DNA of 33,894 nt from Bacillota bacterium (lineage in GTDB: Bacteria > Bacillota > Bacilli > Calditerricolales > Calditerricolaceae), in the NCBI GenBank assembly GCA_017577925.1, contig PKQU01000002.1:1-33894 (forward strand), in the 5' to 3' direction. The position numbers were made by a program, and so were the translations under genes. The notes beneath the pieces are model-generated. The model saw only the letters and a list, made by a program, of their open reading frames with translations, did not search any database and was not told the origin of the DNA. Of the stretch, positions 10,256 through 19,141 are shown one piece after another (position 1 is the stretch's first letter; every line of letters starts with the position of its first letter).

Positions 10256-10618
10256 GTGGAACGCAAGCGACGGCTGCGCAAGAACGAGGAGTTTCAGCGC
10301 GTGTTTCGTTACGGCCAATCGGTGGCCAACCGACAACTGGTCGTCTACGTCCTTCCGCGCTCCGATGGGGGGACGTTTCGCGTCGGCGTGTCGGTGAGCA
10401 AGAAACTCGGGAAAGCCGTGGTGCGCAACCGCGTCAAGCGCCTGATCAAGGAAGCGGTGCGCGCCCATGCAGACAAGATTCGGCCGGGCGTTGACGTTGT
10501 CTTCATCGCCCGGGCTCCAGCGATCGAACTGGACTATCACCAGATGGTGCGGAGCGTCGGCCACGTGTTGCGCCGCGCCGGTCTCATCACGGAGGAGGGG
10601 TGTCGGCCGTCGTCGTGA
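10256..10618 (+). CDS. rnpA: Ribonuclease P protein component
   Basis: Protein subunit of RNase P, which with the catalytic RNA removes tRNA 5' leaders. The protein has 120 residues, begins [20 protein letters not shown], and has the RNA-binding RNR motif in the sequence [13 protein letters not shown]. The C-terminal part ([15 protein letters not shown]) is also typical. The start is GTG 10256, with AGGTGG about 10 bases upstream. Its 3' end overlaps yidD, and the downstream genes follow closely, so rnpA-yidD-yidC-khpB probably form one transcript. Confidence 0.96.
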   Translation: MERKRRLRKNEEFQRVFRYGQSVANRQLVVYVLPRSDGGTFRVGVSVSKKLGKAVVRNRVKRLIKEAVRAHADKIRPGVDVVFIARAPAIELDYHQMVRSVGHVLRRAGLITEEGCRPSS

Positions 10619-10824
10619 AAGCCGCAACGTTGGCGCTGATTCGGGCGTATCGGCGGTGGATTTCGCCCCTCAAGCCGCCGGTGTGCCGGTTTTACCCGTC
10701 CTGTTCGGCGTATGCCTACGAGGCGGTGGCCAAGTACGGTGTTCGGAGAGGTCTGGCTCTTGCCTTCCGGCGCGTGATGAAATGCCATCCTTTTCATCCG
10801 GGCGGGTATGATCCGGTTCCGTAA
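10600..10824 (+). CDS. yidD: Membrane protein insertion efficiency factor YidD
   Basis: Small (74-residue) membrane-associated protein that assists YidC-dependent membrane insertion. It carries the family's cysteine signature [19 protein letters not shown] and the end motif [14 protein letters not shown], preceded by an amphipathic N-terminus ([13 protein letters not shown]). Two GTG starts are possible. GTG 10600 overlaps rnpA by 19 bases and lies only 4 bases from GGAGG. GTG 10615 overlaps the rnpA stop as GTGA and would give [15 protein letters not shown], closer to typical YidD N-termini, but with a long 14-base distance to the Shine-Dalgarno sequence. Confidence 0.93.
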   Translation: MSAVVVKAATLALIRAYRRWISPLKPPVCRFYPSCSAYAYEAVAKYGVRRGLALAFRRVMKCHPFHPGGYDPVP

Positions 10825-10860
10825 GGTTTGTGGAAGCGGGCAGTGAAGGAGGATCGGGCG

Positions 10861-11613
10861 TTGACGCGTCGACGAGTCGTTTGGTTGACCTTGGTTGTAG
10901 CCATCCTGATGCTCGCCCTGACCGGGTGTTCGCCGCAACAGATGCAGCCGATTGATCCCAACAATGGGATCTGGGACCGCTTTTTTGTCTATCCCCTGAA
11001 GCTGATGCTGGACCTGTCGGCGCAGGTCCTGTTTGGGAGCTACGGGTTGGCCATCTTGGCGGTGACGATCATCATCCGCTTGCTGTTGCTGCCGCTGATG
11101 ATGAAGCAAATGCGCAGCATGCGCATGATGCAGGTTCTGCAGCCGGAAATGCAGCGGATCCGCGAGAAGTACAAGAACGATCCGCAGAAGGTCCAAGAAG
11201 AGACGATGAAGCTGTTCCAGAAGCACAACGTCAATCCGCTGTCGGGGTGCCTGCCGTCGCTCATCCAGATGCCGATCTTGATCGCCTTTTATTACGCCAT
11301 CATGCGCAGCGAAGAAGTGCGCACCCACTCGTTTTTGTGGATGAACCTTGGTGCGCCGGATCCCTACTACCTGATGCCCGTTCTGGCTGCGGTGACGACG
11401 TACCTGCAGTCAAAGGTGATGGGGACGACGAACAACAACCCGCAGGCCCAGCTGTTTTTGTTCATCATGCCGGCGATGATTCTGTTTATCGCCATTACCC
11501 TGCCGTCGGCGCTGTCCTTGTACTGGGTGTTTAGCAACCTGTTTACGATCGGGCAAACCCTTGTGCTCAAGCGCATTGGGTACTTGCAGCCGCAGGAGGG
11601 TACCGCGAAGTGA
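10861..11613 (+). CDS. yidC: Membrane protein insertase YidC (SpoIIIJ/OxaA type), lipoprotein
   Basis: Inserts and folds membrane proteins alone or with SecYEG; in B. subtilis SpoIIIJ is also needed for sporulation. From TTG 10861 the protein has 250 residues: a signal peptide with lipobox L-T-G-C (Cys23 becomes the lipidated N-terminus), then five predicted membrane segments. The conserved groove Arg73 sits in TIIIRLLLLPLMMKQM, the same number as in SpoIIIJ. A charged cytoplasmic hairpin (QRIREKYKNDPQKVQEETMK) and the NPLSGCLPSLIQMPI motif follow. I prefer TTG 10861 because AAGGAGG lies 8 bases upstream. An upstream frame to 10828 would spoil the short lipoprotein signal. Its stop overlaps khpB by four bases. 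Confidence 0.95.
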   Translation: MTRRRVVWLTLVVAILMLALTGCSPQQMQPIDPNNGIWDRFFVYPLKLMLDLSAQVLFGSYGLAILAVTIIIRLLLLPLMMKQMRSMRMMQVLQPEMQRIREKYKNDPQKVQEETMKLFQKHNVNPLSGCLPSLIQMPILIAFYYAIMRSEEVRTHSFLWMNLGAPDPYYLMPVLAAVTTYLQSKVMGTTNNNPQAQLFLFIMPAMILFIAITLPSALSLYWVFSNLFTIGQTLVLKRIGYLQPQEGTAK

Positions 11614-12236
11614 AGCGGGTGACGGTGGCGGGGAAGACGGTCGACGAGGCCGTGGAAAAGGCGCTGGTACTCCTGGAGACGACGCGGGATCGGGTGGAGG
11701 TGCGCGTGCTGGAGGAGCCGCGCCGGCTGTTCGGCGTTCTCCGCATCGGGCAGGCGCGGGTGGAGGTGGCGCGCCTCCCCGATCCGCGCGAGGAAGCGGT
11801 GGCGTTTTTGCGCCGGCTTTTGGATGTCCTTGGAATGGATGCCGAGGTGGTCGTGGAGGAACGCGGAAATCGCCAACTCTGGATCTCGTTGCGCGGTGAC
11901 CGCTCCCTCGGGGTGCTCATTGGCCGGCGGGGGCAGACGCTGGATGCCCTGCAGCATCTGGTGAACGTGGTGGCCAACAAGGCGGGTGCCGAACCGGTGC
12001 GCATTGTCCTCGATGCCGGGGAGTACCGCGAGCGTCGCCGACAGACGCTCGAGCGCCTGGCCGAACGGTTGGCCGCCCGCGTGGTGCGTACCCGCCGCAG
12101 TGTCAAGCTGGAACCGATGCCGCCGGGGGAGCGGAAGATCATTCACACGCGTCTTCAGGGGTGGCGAAACGTGATGACGTACAGCGAGGGAGAGGAACCG
12201 CACCGGTACGTGGTGATCGCGTACAAGGAAACGTAA
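11610..12236 (+). CDS. khpB: RNA-binding protein KhpB/Jag
   Basis: A 208-residue protein with three recognisable parts. A Jag N-terminal domain at about 1-50 contains VTVAGKTVDEAVEKAL and the RRLFGVLRIGQARVEV stretch. A KH-like RNA-binding domain contains LIGRRGQTLDALQHLVN. A C-terminal R3H domain contains LERLAERLAARVVRTRRSVKLEPMPPGERKIIH. The family binds RNA and affects cell division and elongation in several Gram-positive bacteria. In B. subtilis it is encoded with spoIIIJ. The GTG start overlaps the yidC stop (GTGA, 11610-11613) with AGGAGG 10 bases upstream. A terminator follows. Confidence 0.95.
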   Translation: MKRVTVAGKTVDEAVEKALVLLETTRDRVEVRVLEEPRRLFGVLRIGQARVEVARLPDPREEAVAFLRRLLDVLGMDAEVVVEERGNRQLWISLRGDRSLGVLIGRRGQTLDALQHLVNVVANKAGAEPVRIVLDAGEYRERRRQTLERLAERLAARVVRTRRSVKLEPMPPGERKIIHTRLQGWRNVMTYSEGEEPHRYVVIAYKET

Positions 12237-12262
12237 GCCCTGCGGCAAACGGAACCGCGCAT

Positions 12263-12287
12263 CCTGTGGGTGTCCACAGGCTTTTTT
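12263..12287 (+). terminator. Terminator after khpB
   Basis: A 7-bp perfect stem CCTGTGG/CCACAGG (12263-12269, 12274-12280) with a 4-base loop is followed by C and six T residues. It lies 26 bases past the khpB stop and closes the rnpA-yidD-yidC-khpB unit. Confidence 0.9.
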
Positions 12288-12340
12288 GTTTGGGCGTTTC
12301 GATGGGGGCCGTCCCGCGCCTTTTCGGTTTTTCCCGGGGG

Positions 12341-12358
12341 TATGCTACTATGGTAGCA
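12341..12358 (+). promoter_or_regulatory. Candidate extended -10 promoter for mnmE overlapped by a palindrome
   Basis: TACTAT at 12346-12351 is preceded by TGC (12343-12345), the extended -10 form; no convincing -35 lies 16-18 bases upstream. The palindrome TGCTAC-TATG-GTAGCA (12343-12358) covers the -10 exactly. It could be an operator or chance. Confidence 0.45.
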
Positions 12359-12399
12359 CCGGAGATTGAGGGGTGTTTCTTTCATCGGGAGTGAAGGGC

Positions 12400-13773
12400 A
12401 TGGAGACCGATACCATTGCAGCCATTGCCACCCCCTTGGGGGAAGGGGCCATTGGTATTGTTCGTGTCAGCGGGCCTGATGCCATTCCGATTGTGAACAA
12501 GCTGTTTCGCGGCAAGGACTTGACGGCGGTGGCCAGCCACACGATCCATTACGGCCATCTGGTGGATCCGGCGACGGAGGAGACGGTGGAGGAAGTGCTC
12601 GTCGCGGTGATGCGCGCCCCCCGCACCTATACGCGGGAGGATGTGGTGGAGATCAACTGCCATGGCGGCATCGTGACGACAAGTCGCGTGCTTCAACTCG
12701 TGCTGGACCATGGGGCGCGCCTGGCCGAACCGGGGGAGTTTACGAAGCGTGCCTTTCTGAACGGCCGCATTGACTTGGCCCAGGCCGAAGCGGTGATGGA
12801 TCTGATCCGGGCCAAGACGGACCGGGCCATGGCGGTGGCCTTGCAGCAGATGGAGGGGCGCCTGTCGCAGCTTGTGCGCCGCCTGCGCCAGCGCATCGTC
12901 GAGCTCTTGGCCCACATCGAGGTTACCATCGACTACCCGGAGCACGACGTGGAGGAGGTGACCCGGGACCTCCTGCTCAAACGGTGTCGGGAGATCGGCG
13001 CGGAGGTTGACCGCCTGCTCGAGACGGCGCGCCAGGGCAAGATCCTCCGGGAAGGGGTGGCCACGGCGATCGTCGGCCGGCCCAATGTGGGCAAGTCGTC
13101 GCTGCTGAACGCCCTGGCCCATGAGGCGCGGGCCATCGTCACCGACATTCCCGGTACCACGCGCGACCTGATCGAGGAGCAGGTTAACGTGCGCGGCATT
13201 CCCCTGCGCCTCATCGACACGGCGGGGATTCGCGACACGGAGGACCTGGTTGAGCGCATCGGCGTGAACCGGGCACGCGAGGTGCTCAAAACGGCCGACC
13301 TTGTTCTCCTCGTTCTCAACCACAATGAACCGCTCACCGACACCGACCGACAGCTGATCGACATGACCCGATCCCTCAACACCATCGTGGTCGTCAACAA
13401 GGCGGATTTGCCGCGGCGCATCGAGCTGGAGGAGGTGCAGGCGGCCTTTGCCGATCGGCCGGTGGTCCTGACATCAATGCGCACGGAAGAAGGCCTCGAC
13501 AAGCTGGAGGACGCCATTGCCCGGCAGTTTTACACCGGAAACGTGCCGTCCGGCGACCTCACCTACGTGTCGAACGCCCGCCACATCCGCCTCTTGCGCG
13601 AGGCGCGCCAGGCGTTGGACGAGGCCGTCGCCGGCGTGGAGGCCGGCGTTCCCGTGGACACGGTGGCCATCGACCTGAAGCGCTGCTTCGATCGGTTGGG
13701 CGAGATCATTGGCGAGACGGCGTCGGACGAGCTGATCGACCAGATTTTCCGCCAGTTCTGCCTCGGCAAGTGA
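12400..13773 (+). CDS. mnmE: tRNA modification GTPase MnmE
   Basis: With MnmG it installs the aminomethyl or carboxymethylaminomethyl group on uridine 34 of several tRNAs, using GTP, FAD and folate. The 457-residue protein starts [25 protein letters not shown], the folate-binding N domain. A G domain is inserted in a helical domain, with P-loop [10 protein letters not shown] (about 226-235), [18 protein letters not shown] and NKAD. It ends in the invariant FCLGK, whose Cys454 is the conserved cysteine. ATG 12400 has GGGAG 8 bases upstream and fits the family start. An upstream GTG at 12373 is unlikely. It is the first gene of the mnmE-mnmG-rsmG group. Confidence 0.97.
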   Translation: METDTIAAIATPLGEGAIGIVRVSGPDAIPIVNKLFRGKDLTAVASHTIHYGHLVDPATEETVEEVLVAVMRAPRTYTREDVVEINCHGGIVTTSRVLQLVLDHGARLAEPGEFTKRAFLNGRIDLAQAEAVMDLIRAKTDRAMAVALQQMEGRLSQLVRRLRQRIVELLAHIEVTIDYPEHDVEEVTRDLLLKRCREIGAEVDRLLETARQGKILREGVATAIVGRPNVGKSSLLNALAHEARAIVTDIPGTTRDLIEEQVNVRGIPLRLIDTAGIRDTEDLVERIGVNRAREVLKTADLVLLVLNHNEPLTDTDRQLIDMTRSLNTIVVVNKADLPRRIELEEVQAAFADRPVVLTSMRTEEGLDKLEDAIARQFYTGNVPSGDLTYVSNARHIRLLREARQALDEAVAGVEAGVPVDTVAIDLKRCFDRLGEIIGETASDELIDQIFRQFCLGK

Positions 13774-13813
13774 CGCGGCGCCGCAGCGGGACGCGGAAAA
13801 AGGAGGGATGGGC

Positions 13814-15703
13814 ATGACGACCACCTATTTTGCCGGGGAATACGACGTGATCGTTGTCGGGGCCGGGCACGCCGGGTGCGAGGCGGCGCTCGCCGCTGCC
13901 CGGCTGGGGTGCCGGACCTTGGTGCTCACGCTCAACCTGGACACGATTGCCCTCATGCCGTGCAACCCGTCGATCGGGGGGCCGGCCAAGGGGCACGTGG
14001 TGCGGGAGATCGATGCCCTCGGTGGGGAGATGGGGCGCAACATCGACAAGACGTACATCCAGATGCGCATGCTCAACACCGGCAAGGGACCGGCCGTCCG
14101 CGCGCTGCGGGCCCAGGCCGACAAGGCGCTCTACATGCGCGAGATGAAACGGACGCTGGAGCGGACGCCCAACCTGACGCTCCGCCAGGCGATGGTGGAG
14201 CGGCTGATCGTCGAAAACGGCGTGTGCACCGGCGTGGTGACACGCACCGGTGCCGAGTACCGTGCCAAGGCCGTTGTGCTCACCACGGGAACGTACCTGC
14301 GCGGCAAGGTGTATATCGGCGACCTGTCCTATGAGAGCGGGCCCAACAACATGCAGCCGGCCAACCGGCTGTCGGAAAACTTGATGGAGCTGGGATTTGA
14401 GCTGGCTCGCTTCAAAACGGGGACCCCGCCGCGCCTCTACGGCCCGTCGATCGATTACAGCAAGACGGAGATCCAGCCGGGGGATCCGGGGCCGCTGGCG
14501 TTTTCCTATGAGACGACGAGCTTCGTCCCGGTGGAGGAGCAGTTGCCCTGCTGGTTGACCTACACGAATGCCCGGACCCACGAGATCATCCAGGCCAACC
14601 TCCACCGTGCGCCGATGTATTCGGGGATGATCGAGGGCATCGGGACGCGCTACTGTCCGTCCATCGAGGACAAGGTGGTGCGCTTTGCCGACAAGCCGCG
14701 CCACCAGATCTTCCTCGAGCCGGAGGGGCGAAACACGGAAGAGGTGTACGTGCAGGGACTGTCCACCAGCCTGCCCGAGGATGTGCAGCTGGAGATCCTG
14801 CGCACCATCCCCGGGCTGGAGAAGGCGGAGCTGATGCGTCCCGGCTACGCCATCGAGTATGACGTGATCCTGCCGACGCAGCTGTGGCCGTCGCTGGAGA
14901 CAAAGCTCGTGGAAAACCTGTTCACTGCTGGGCAGCTGAACGGGACGTCGGGATACGAGGAGGCGGCCGGGCAGGGCCTCATGGCTGGCATCAACGCCGC
15001 GCGCAAGGTGCAGGGAAAAGAGCCGGTAATTCTCGACCGATCGCAGGCGTACATCGGTGTGATGATCGACGACCTGGTGACAAAGGGGACCAACGAGCCG
15101 TACCGCCTGCTCACGTCGCGTGCCGAGTACCGCCTCCTTCTGCGTCACGACAACGCCGACCTGCGCCTGACCGAGCTTGGGTATCGGATCGGGCTCATCT
15201 CCGAGGAGCGCTATCGCCGTTTTCTGAGGAAAAAGCAGCTTATCGAGGAGGAACTGACGCGGTTGCGCGAGACAACGCTGCGGCCCGATGCAGTCACACA
15301 GGAGAAGCTGAGAGCCCTGGGGACGACGGAGATCCAAAACGTGACCTCCCTCGAGACGCTGCTGCGCCGGCCGGAGGTGACCTATGCGCACATCGCCGAA
15401 CTGGCGCCGCCGCCCCACGAGCTGCCGCCGGAGGTCACGGAGCAGGTGGAGATCCAGGTCAAGTACGCCGGCTACATCGCCAAGCAGATGGCCGAAGTAG
15501 AGCGCATGCGCAAATTGGAGGCCAAGCGCATCCCGCCGGACATCGATTACTTTAAAATTCCGGGGTTGGCTTATGAAGCGCGGGAGAAGCTGAGCAAGAT
15601 TCGCCCGCTCAACATCGGGCAGGCGTCGCGCATCTCCGGCGTCAACCCTTCCGACATCTCCGTTCTCTTGGTCTATCTGGAACAGCGGAAAAAAGGGGCG
15701 TAG
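13814..15703 (+). CDS. mnmG: tRNA uridine-34 carboxymethylaminomethyl synthesis enzyme MnmG (GidA)
   Basis: FAD- and NADH-binding partner of MnmE. The protein has 629 residues. The dinucleotide-binding motif is [10 protein letters not shown] (from residue 16), followed by [27 protein letters not shown] and [13 protein letters not shown], then the C-terminal helical MnmE-binding region ending [42 protein letters not shown] chose ATG 13814, 7 bases after GGAGG. The ATG at 13808 almost touches the Shine-Dalgarno sequence. It follows mnmE by 40 bases and precedes rsmG by 4, a common gene order near bacterial origins. Confidence 0.97.
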   Translation: MTTTYFAGEYDVIVVGAGHAGCEAALAAARLGCRTLVLTLNLDTIALMPCNPSIGGPAKGHVVREIDALGGEMGRNIDKTYIQMRMLNTGKGPAVRALRAQADKALYMREMKRTLERTPNLTLRQAMVERLIVENGVCTGVVTRTGAEYRAKAVVLTTGTYLRGKVYIGDLSYESGPNNMQPANRLSENLMELGFELARFKTGTPPRLYGPSIDYSKTEIQPGDPGPLAFSYETTSFVPVEEQLPCWLTYTNARTHEIIQANLHRAPMYSGMIEGIGTRYCPSIEDKVVRFADKPRHQIFLEPEGRNTEEVYVQGLSTSLPEDVQLEILRTIPGLEKAELMRPGYAIEYDVILPTQLWPSLETKLVENLFTAGQLNGTSGYEEAAGQGLMAGINAARKVQGKEPVILDRSQAYIGVMIDDLVTKGTNEPYRLLTSRAEYRLLLRHDNADLRLTELGYRIGLISEERYRRFLRKKQLIEEELTRLRETTLRPDAVTQEKLRALGTTEIQNVTSLETLLRRPEVTYAHIAELAPPPHELPPEVTEQVEIQVKYAGYIAKQMAEVERMRKLEAKRIPPDIDYFKIPGLAYEAREKLSKIRPLNIGQASRISGVNPSDISVLLVYLEQRKKGA

Positions 15704-15707
15704 GGGC

Positions 15708-16421
15708 ATGGCCTTTGACTTGACGGAAGCACTCGCCGAGCGCGGGTGGACGCTTACCGCGGCCGAGCGGGAGGCCTTTGATCGCTACTATCGCCTGCTG
15801 GTGGCATGGAATGAACGCGTCAACTTGACGGCGATCACCGATCCGGAAGGTGTGGCGCTGAAGCACTTTTACGACTCGCTGACGCCCGCCTTCCACGTGG
15901 ACTTCTCCGGGATCTCGTCGCTGGTGGACATCGGCAGTGGGGCAGGTTTTCCCGGCCTGCCCCTTAAACTTCGCTTTCCGCACCTGGCCCTCACCATCGT
16001 GGATTCCCTCAAGAAGCGGATTGCCTTTTTGGAGGAGGCGGTGCGCCAGCTGGGCCTTACCGGCGTGACCCTGATCCACGGCCGGGCGGAGGCGGTGGGG
16101 CGCGATCCCGCGCACCGCGAGCGGTATGACATGGCCATCGCGCGCGCGGTGGCGCGATTGAATGTGCTCAGCGAGCTGTGTCTGCCCTTTGTCCGCGTGG
16201 GCGGTCTGTTTGTTGCCATGAAGGGGGCCGACGTGGAAGAAGAGGTGCAAGAAGCGCAGACTGCCCTTGTCGCCTTGGGCGGAGCACTGGAACGGATCGA
16301 GCGCTTCACGTTGCCGGCCAATGGCGGAGGACGAACCCTCCTGTTTATCGCCAAGCGTGCGCCAACGCCTTCGGCCTATCCGCGCAAGCCGGGCGTGCCG
16401 GAGAAAAAACCCCTTCGCTGA
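15708..16421 (+). CDS. rsmG: 16S rRNA (guanine-527-N7)-methyltransferase RsmG (GidB)
   Basis: S-adenosylmethionine-dependent methyltransferase that modifies G527 of 16S rRNA. Its loss causes low-level streptomycin resistance in several bacteria. The protein has 237 residues. The cofactor-binding motif is [18 protein letters not shown] (from residue 74). It is followed by [40 protein letters not shown] and a C-terminal [10 protein letters not shown] segment typical of the family. It begins 4 bases after mnmG and is probably co-translated. A parS site lies 15 bases after its stop codon. Confidence 0.96.
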   Translation: MAFDLTEALAERGWTLTAAEREAFDRYYRLLVAWNERVNLTAITDPEGVALKHFYDSLTPAFHVDFSGISSLVDIGSGAGFPGLPLKLRFPHLALTIVDSLKKRIAFLEEAVRQLGLTGVTLIHGRAEAVGRDPAHRERYDMAIARAVARLNVLSELCLPFVRVGGLFVAMKGADVEEEVQEAQTALVALGGALERIERFTLPANGGGRTLLFIAKRAPTPSAYPRKPGVPEKKPLR

Positions 16422-16436
16422 GGGAGAAGGCCCCGA

Positions 16437-16452
16437 TGTTTCACGTGGAACA
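16437..16452. promoter_or_regulatory. parS: parS centromere site between rsmG and noc
   Basis: TGTTTCACGTGGAACA, whose reverse complement is TGTTCCACGTGAAACA, matches the bacterial parS consensus TGTTNCACGTGAAACA at every defined position. ParB (18242-19108) is expected to nucleate and spread here to organise the origin for segregation. Confidence 0.95.
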
Positions 16453-16539
16453 GCGCGGGCAGCTGCTACCGGCAAAAGGAATTTCAAGACGGGGCGCCGA
16501 ATAGGTAACGGGGTGAATTACACGGTAGGTGGTGCAGAG

Positions 16540-17370
16540 ATGCGGGACCAGCTCACGCGGTGGTTTGGCTTCGCCGAGAAAACCAACGCGGAAGAAGTGC
16601 GTCAGCTGCCGGTCGATCAAATCGAACCCAATCCGTTTCAACCCCGTACGGTGTTTGATGATGAGAAGATCGAGGAATTATGCCAGACCATTCGCACCCA
16701 TGGCGTGATTCAGCCCATCGTAGTCCGGGAAAAGGACGGCCGCTACGAATTGATTGCCGGGGAACGGCGCTGGCGGGCGGTAAAGAAGCTCGGCCTTGCC
16801 ACCATTCCGGCCATCGTGAGGCAGATGACCGATGCCCAGGCCGCCTCGGCCGCCCTGATCGAAAACCTGCAGCGGGAAGGGTTGACAGCCATTGAGGAAG
16901 CGGCCGCCTATCAGCAGCTGATCGAGTTGCACGGCCTGACCCAGGAGAGCTTGGCCCAGCGCCTTGGCAAGGGCCAGTCAACCATCGCCAACAAGCTGCG
17001 CCTCCTTTCGCTTCCCGAGCCGGTGCAACGGGCCCTGTTGGAGCGGAAGATCACGGAGCGCCACGCGCGCGCGCTGTTGCCGTTGAAGGATGAAGCGCTG
17101 CAGTTGAAGGTGTTGAAGGAGATTTTGGACAAGGAGCTCAACGTGAAGCAGACCGAGCAGCGCGTCGCGGCATTGCTGGGCAGGACCGCGCGCCGGCCCA
17201 GAGCCAAGCGGAAGGCGTTTTCGCGCGACCTGCGTTTGGCCATCAACACCCTGCGGCAGTCGATCGACCTTGTCTTGCAATCGGGACTTCCCATTGAGAC
17301 GAACGAGGAGGACGGCGAAGAGTATTACCAATTCATCATCCGCATTCCCAAGAACCGACCCGGGAAATAG
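16540..17370 (+). CDS. noc: Nucleoid occlusion protein Noc
   Basis: A ParB-like CTP-switch DNA-binding protein that, in B. subtilis, blocks cell division over the nucleoid and is recruited to the membrane. The protein has 276 residues from ATG 16540 (AGGTGG 7 bases upstream). The first residues [11 protein letters not shown] resemble the amphipathic membrane-targeting helix of B. subtilis Noc. The ParB-type CTP-binding domain has GERRWR (74-79) and LIENLQRE. The helix-turn-helix is [20 protein letters not shown]. The Noc-specific C-terminus includes [21 protein letters not shown]. It is assigned as Noc rather than ParB because a separate parA-parB pair follows and because of its N- and C-termini. 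A partial match to the Noc box (CCCGGGAAAT, 17359-17368) lies at its own 3' end. Confidence 0.93.
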   Translation: MRDQLTRWFGFAEKTNAEEVRQLPVDQIEPNPFQPRTVFDDEKIEELCQTIRTHGVIQPIVVREKDGRYELIAGERRWRAVKKLGLATIPAIVRQMTDAQAASAALIENLQREGLTAIEEAAAYQQLIELHGLTQESLAQRLGKGQSTIANKLRLLSLPEPVQRALLERKITERHARALLPLKDEALQLKVLKEILDKELNVKQTEQRVAALLGRTARRPRAKRKAFSRDLRLAINTLRQSIDLVLQSGLPIETNEEDGEEYYQFIIRIPKNRPGK

Positions 17371-17372
17371 CG

Positions 17373-17400
17373 AAAAAGCGACCGGATGCGTCGCTTTTTC
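17373..17400. terminator. Terminator after noc (bidirectional form)
   Basis: A 10-bp perfect inverted repeat AAAAAGCGAC/GTCGCTTTTT (17373-17382, 17390-17399) with a 7-base loop supplies a T run on the plus strand and also on the minus strand. It separates noc from parA. Confidence 0.85.
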
Positions 17401-17429
17401 TTCGTTTCGGATCATCCGTACGGTAAAAT
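17401..17429 (+). promoter_or_regulatory. Weak candidate promoter for parA-parB
   Basis: TAAAAT at 17424-17429 is a 5-of-6 -10. The hexamer 17 bases upstream (TTCGTT) is a poor -35. A palindrome CGGAT-C-ATCCG (17408-17418) lies in the spacer. Some promoter is expected here because a terminator precedes parA. Confidence 0.33.
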
Positions 17430-17487
17430 GGGGACGGATCCTACTGGGACACTTCAAGCGTTTCGGAAAGGAGACCGGAGAGCGGGG

Positions 17488-18249
17488 ATGGGCAAGATCA
17501 TAGCCGTGGCCAACCAGAAGGGCGGTGTGGGGAAGACGACAACGTCCGTCAACCTGGGCGCGTGCCTGAGCACGTTGGGGAAGAAGGTGCTCCTTGTTGA
17601 CATCGATCCGCAGGGCAACACCACGAGCGGCATCGGCATCAACAAGGCCGATGTGCAGTACTGCATCTACGATGTGCTCATCAACGACATCAATCCATTG
17701 GATGCCATTCTGCCGACTAACCTTAAGGGCCTTGACGTCATTCCGGCCACCATTCAACTGGCGGGAGCCGAGATTGAGCTTGTACCGGTGATCTCGCGGG
17801 AGGTGCGGCTGCGCAAGGCCCTCGGCGTGGTGCAAGACCGCTATGACTACATTCTGATCGATTGTCCGCCCTCATTGGGCATTCTAACCGTCAACTCGCT
17901 GACGGCGGCCGACTCGGTCATCATTCCCATTCAGTGCGAATATTACGCCCTGGAGGGGCTGAGCCAGCTGCTCAACACGATTCGTCTGGTGCAGAAACAC
18001 CTCAATCCCGACCTGCGCATCGAAGGCGTCCTCTTGACCATGCTCGACGCGCGCACCAATTTGGGGCTGCAGGTGATCGAAGAAGTGAAAAAGTATTTTA
18101 AGGACAAGGTCTACCGCACGATCATCCCACGGAATGTGCGCTTGAGCGAGGCGCCGAGCCATGGCCAGCCCATTATCACCTACGATCCGAAGAGTCGGGG
18201 GGCGGAAGTGTACATGGAGCTGGCGAAGGAAGTGATCGAGCGTGGCTAA
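17488..18249 (+). CDS. parA: Chromosome partitioning ATPase ParA (Soj)
   Basis: Deviant Walker ATPase that, with ParB, moves or separates replication origins; in B. subtilis Soj also regulates DnaA. The protein has 253 residues, the same as B. subtilis Soj. It begins MGKIIAVANQ with P-loop KGGVGKTT (11-18). Lys11 is the signature lysine and Lys16 the Walker lysine. LLVDIDPQGN and IDCPPSLGILTVNSL follow. ATG 17488 has GGAG 7 bases upstream. Longer upstream readings have no family match. Its last 8 bases overlap parB, indicating translational coupling. Confidence 0.97.
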   Translation: MGKIIAVANQKGGVGKTTTSVNLGACLSTLGKKVLLVDIDPQGNTTSGIGINKADVQYCIYDVLINDINPLDAILPTNLKGLDVIPATIQLAGAEIELVPVISREVRLRKALGVVQDRYDYILIDCPPSLGILTVNSLTAADSVIIPIQCEYYALEGLSQLLNTIRLVQKHLNPDLRIEGVLLTMLDARTNLGLQVIEEVKKYFKDKVYRTIIPRNVRLSEAPSHGQPIITYDPKSRGAEVYMELAKEVIERG

Positions 18250-19108
18250 GCGGCTGGGCAAAGGATTGGAGGCCCTGATTCCCCAGCTCAATACCGATGA
18301 GCATGACACGATCACCGAGATCCCCATCGACGAGCTCCGGCCCAATCCCTACCAGCCGCGCCGGGTGTTTGATGAGGCGGCCCTTGCGGAACTGGCCCAA
18401 TCCATTCGTGAGCATGGCGTCGTCCAGCCGATCATCGTGCGGAAGGGCATCAAGGGTTACGATATCGTGGCCGGGGAGCGGCGTTGGCGGGCGGCGAAGT
18501 TGGCCGGCTTGACGAAGATTCCGGCCGTCATCAAGGTGTTCACGGAAGAACAGGTGATGCAGGTTGCGCTGATCGAAAACCTGCAGCGGGAAGACCTCAA
18601 CCCCATTGAAATCGCGCAGGCGTACCAGAAGCTCATGGAAACCTTCAAGCTGACACAGGAGGAACTGGCGCAAAAGGTGGGCAAGAGCCGCCCCCACGTG
18701 GCCAACTTCTTGCGCCTGCTCACGTTGCCCAAGGTGATCCAGGACGATGTTTCACGTGGAACATTGTCCATGGGTCATGCCCGCGCCCTCCTTGGCGTGG
18801 AGGACGACGCCACGCGGATGGAGCTGGCCAAGCAGGCGGTCCGCGAACAGTGGAGCGTGCGCGAACTGGAAGCGCGCGTGCAGCGGTTGCGCGCGGCGAA
18901 GGAGAGGGCGCAGAGCAAGCGGAGGGCTGCGGTGAAAGCGGATCGCGATCCGGTGGTGGCACGGTACGAAGATGCGTTGCGCGCGCATATCGGCACGGCG
19001 GTCAAGATTCGGCAAATGCAACACAGGGGCAAAATCGAAATCGAGTACCTGTCGCGGGAGGACCTGGACCGCATTGTGGCGTTAATCGTGGGCCGGAGCG
19101 CCGAGTGA
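18242..19108 (+). CDS. parB: Chromosome partitioning CTPase ParB (Spo0J)
   Basis: Binds parS, hydrolyses CTP and slides as a clamp to organise the origin and load SMC. The protein has 288 residues from GTG 18242. It starts MAKRLGKGLEALIPQL, the N-terminal ParA-stimulating peptide. The CTP-binding boxes follow as GERRWR (78-83) and [14 protein letters not shown]. The helix-turn-helix is KLTQEELAQKVGKSRPHVANFLRLLTLP. The C-terminal dimer domain is GKIEIEYLSREDLDRIVALI. A perfect parS is embedded in the coding sequence, as in B. subtilis spo0J. Confidence 0.97.
   Translation: MAKRLGKGLEALIPQLNTDEHDTITEIPIDELRPNPYQPRRVFDEAALAELAQSIREHGVVQPIIVRKGIKGYDIVAGERRWRAAKLAGLTKIPAVIKVFTEEQVMQVALIENLQREDLNPIEIAQAYQKLMETFKLTQEELAQKVGKSRPHVANFLRLLTLPKVIQDDVSRGTLSMGHARALLGVEDDATRMELAKQAVREQWSVRELEARVQRLRAAKERAQSKRRAAVKADRDPVVARYEDALRAHIGTAVKIRQMQHRGKIEIEYLSREDLDRIVALIVGRSAE
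18748..18763. promoter_or_regulatory. parS: parS site inside parB
   Basis: A second TGTTTCACGTGGAACA, identical to the site at 16437-16452. It falls within parB, in the stretch encoding DVSRGTLS just after the helix-turn-helix. The two identical 16-mers lie 2.3 kb apart. Confidence 0.95.
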
Positions 19109-19141
19109 GGAAGGAATTTCGTGGGCGGAAGGAGGGGCAGG

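Noticed and set aside
9788-10627. Minus-strand open frame covering rpmH and rnpA
   Set aside because: Opposite strand of two certain genes and of the origin; no recognisable protein features.
13706-15709. 667-codon minus-strand open frame
   Set aside because: Shadow of mnmG on the other strand; mnmG shows all family motifs and good translation signals.
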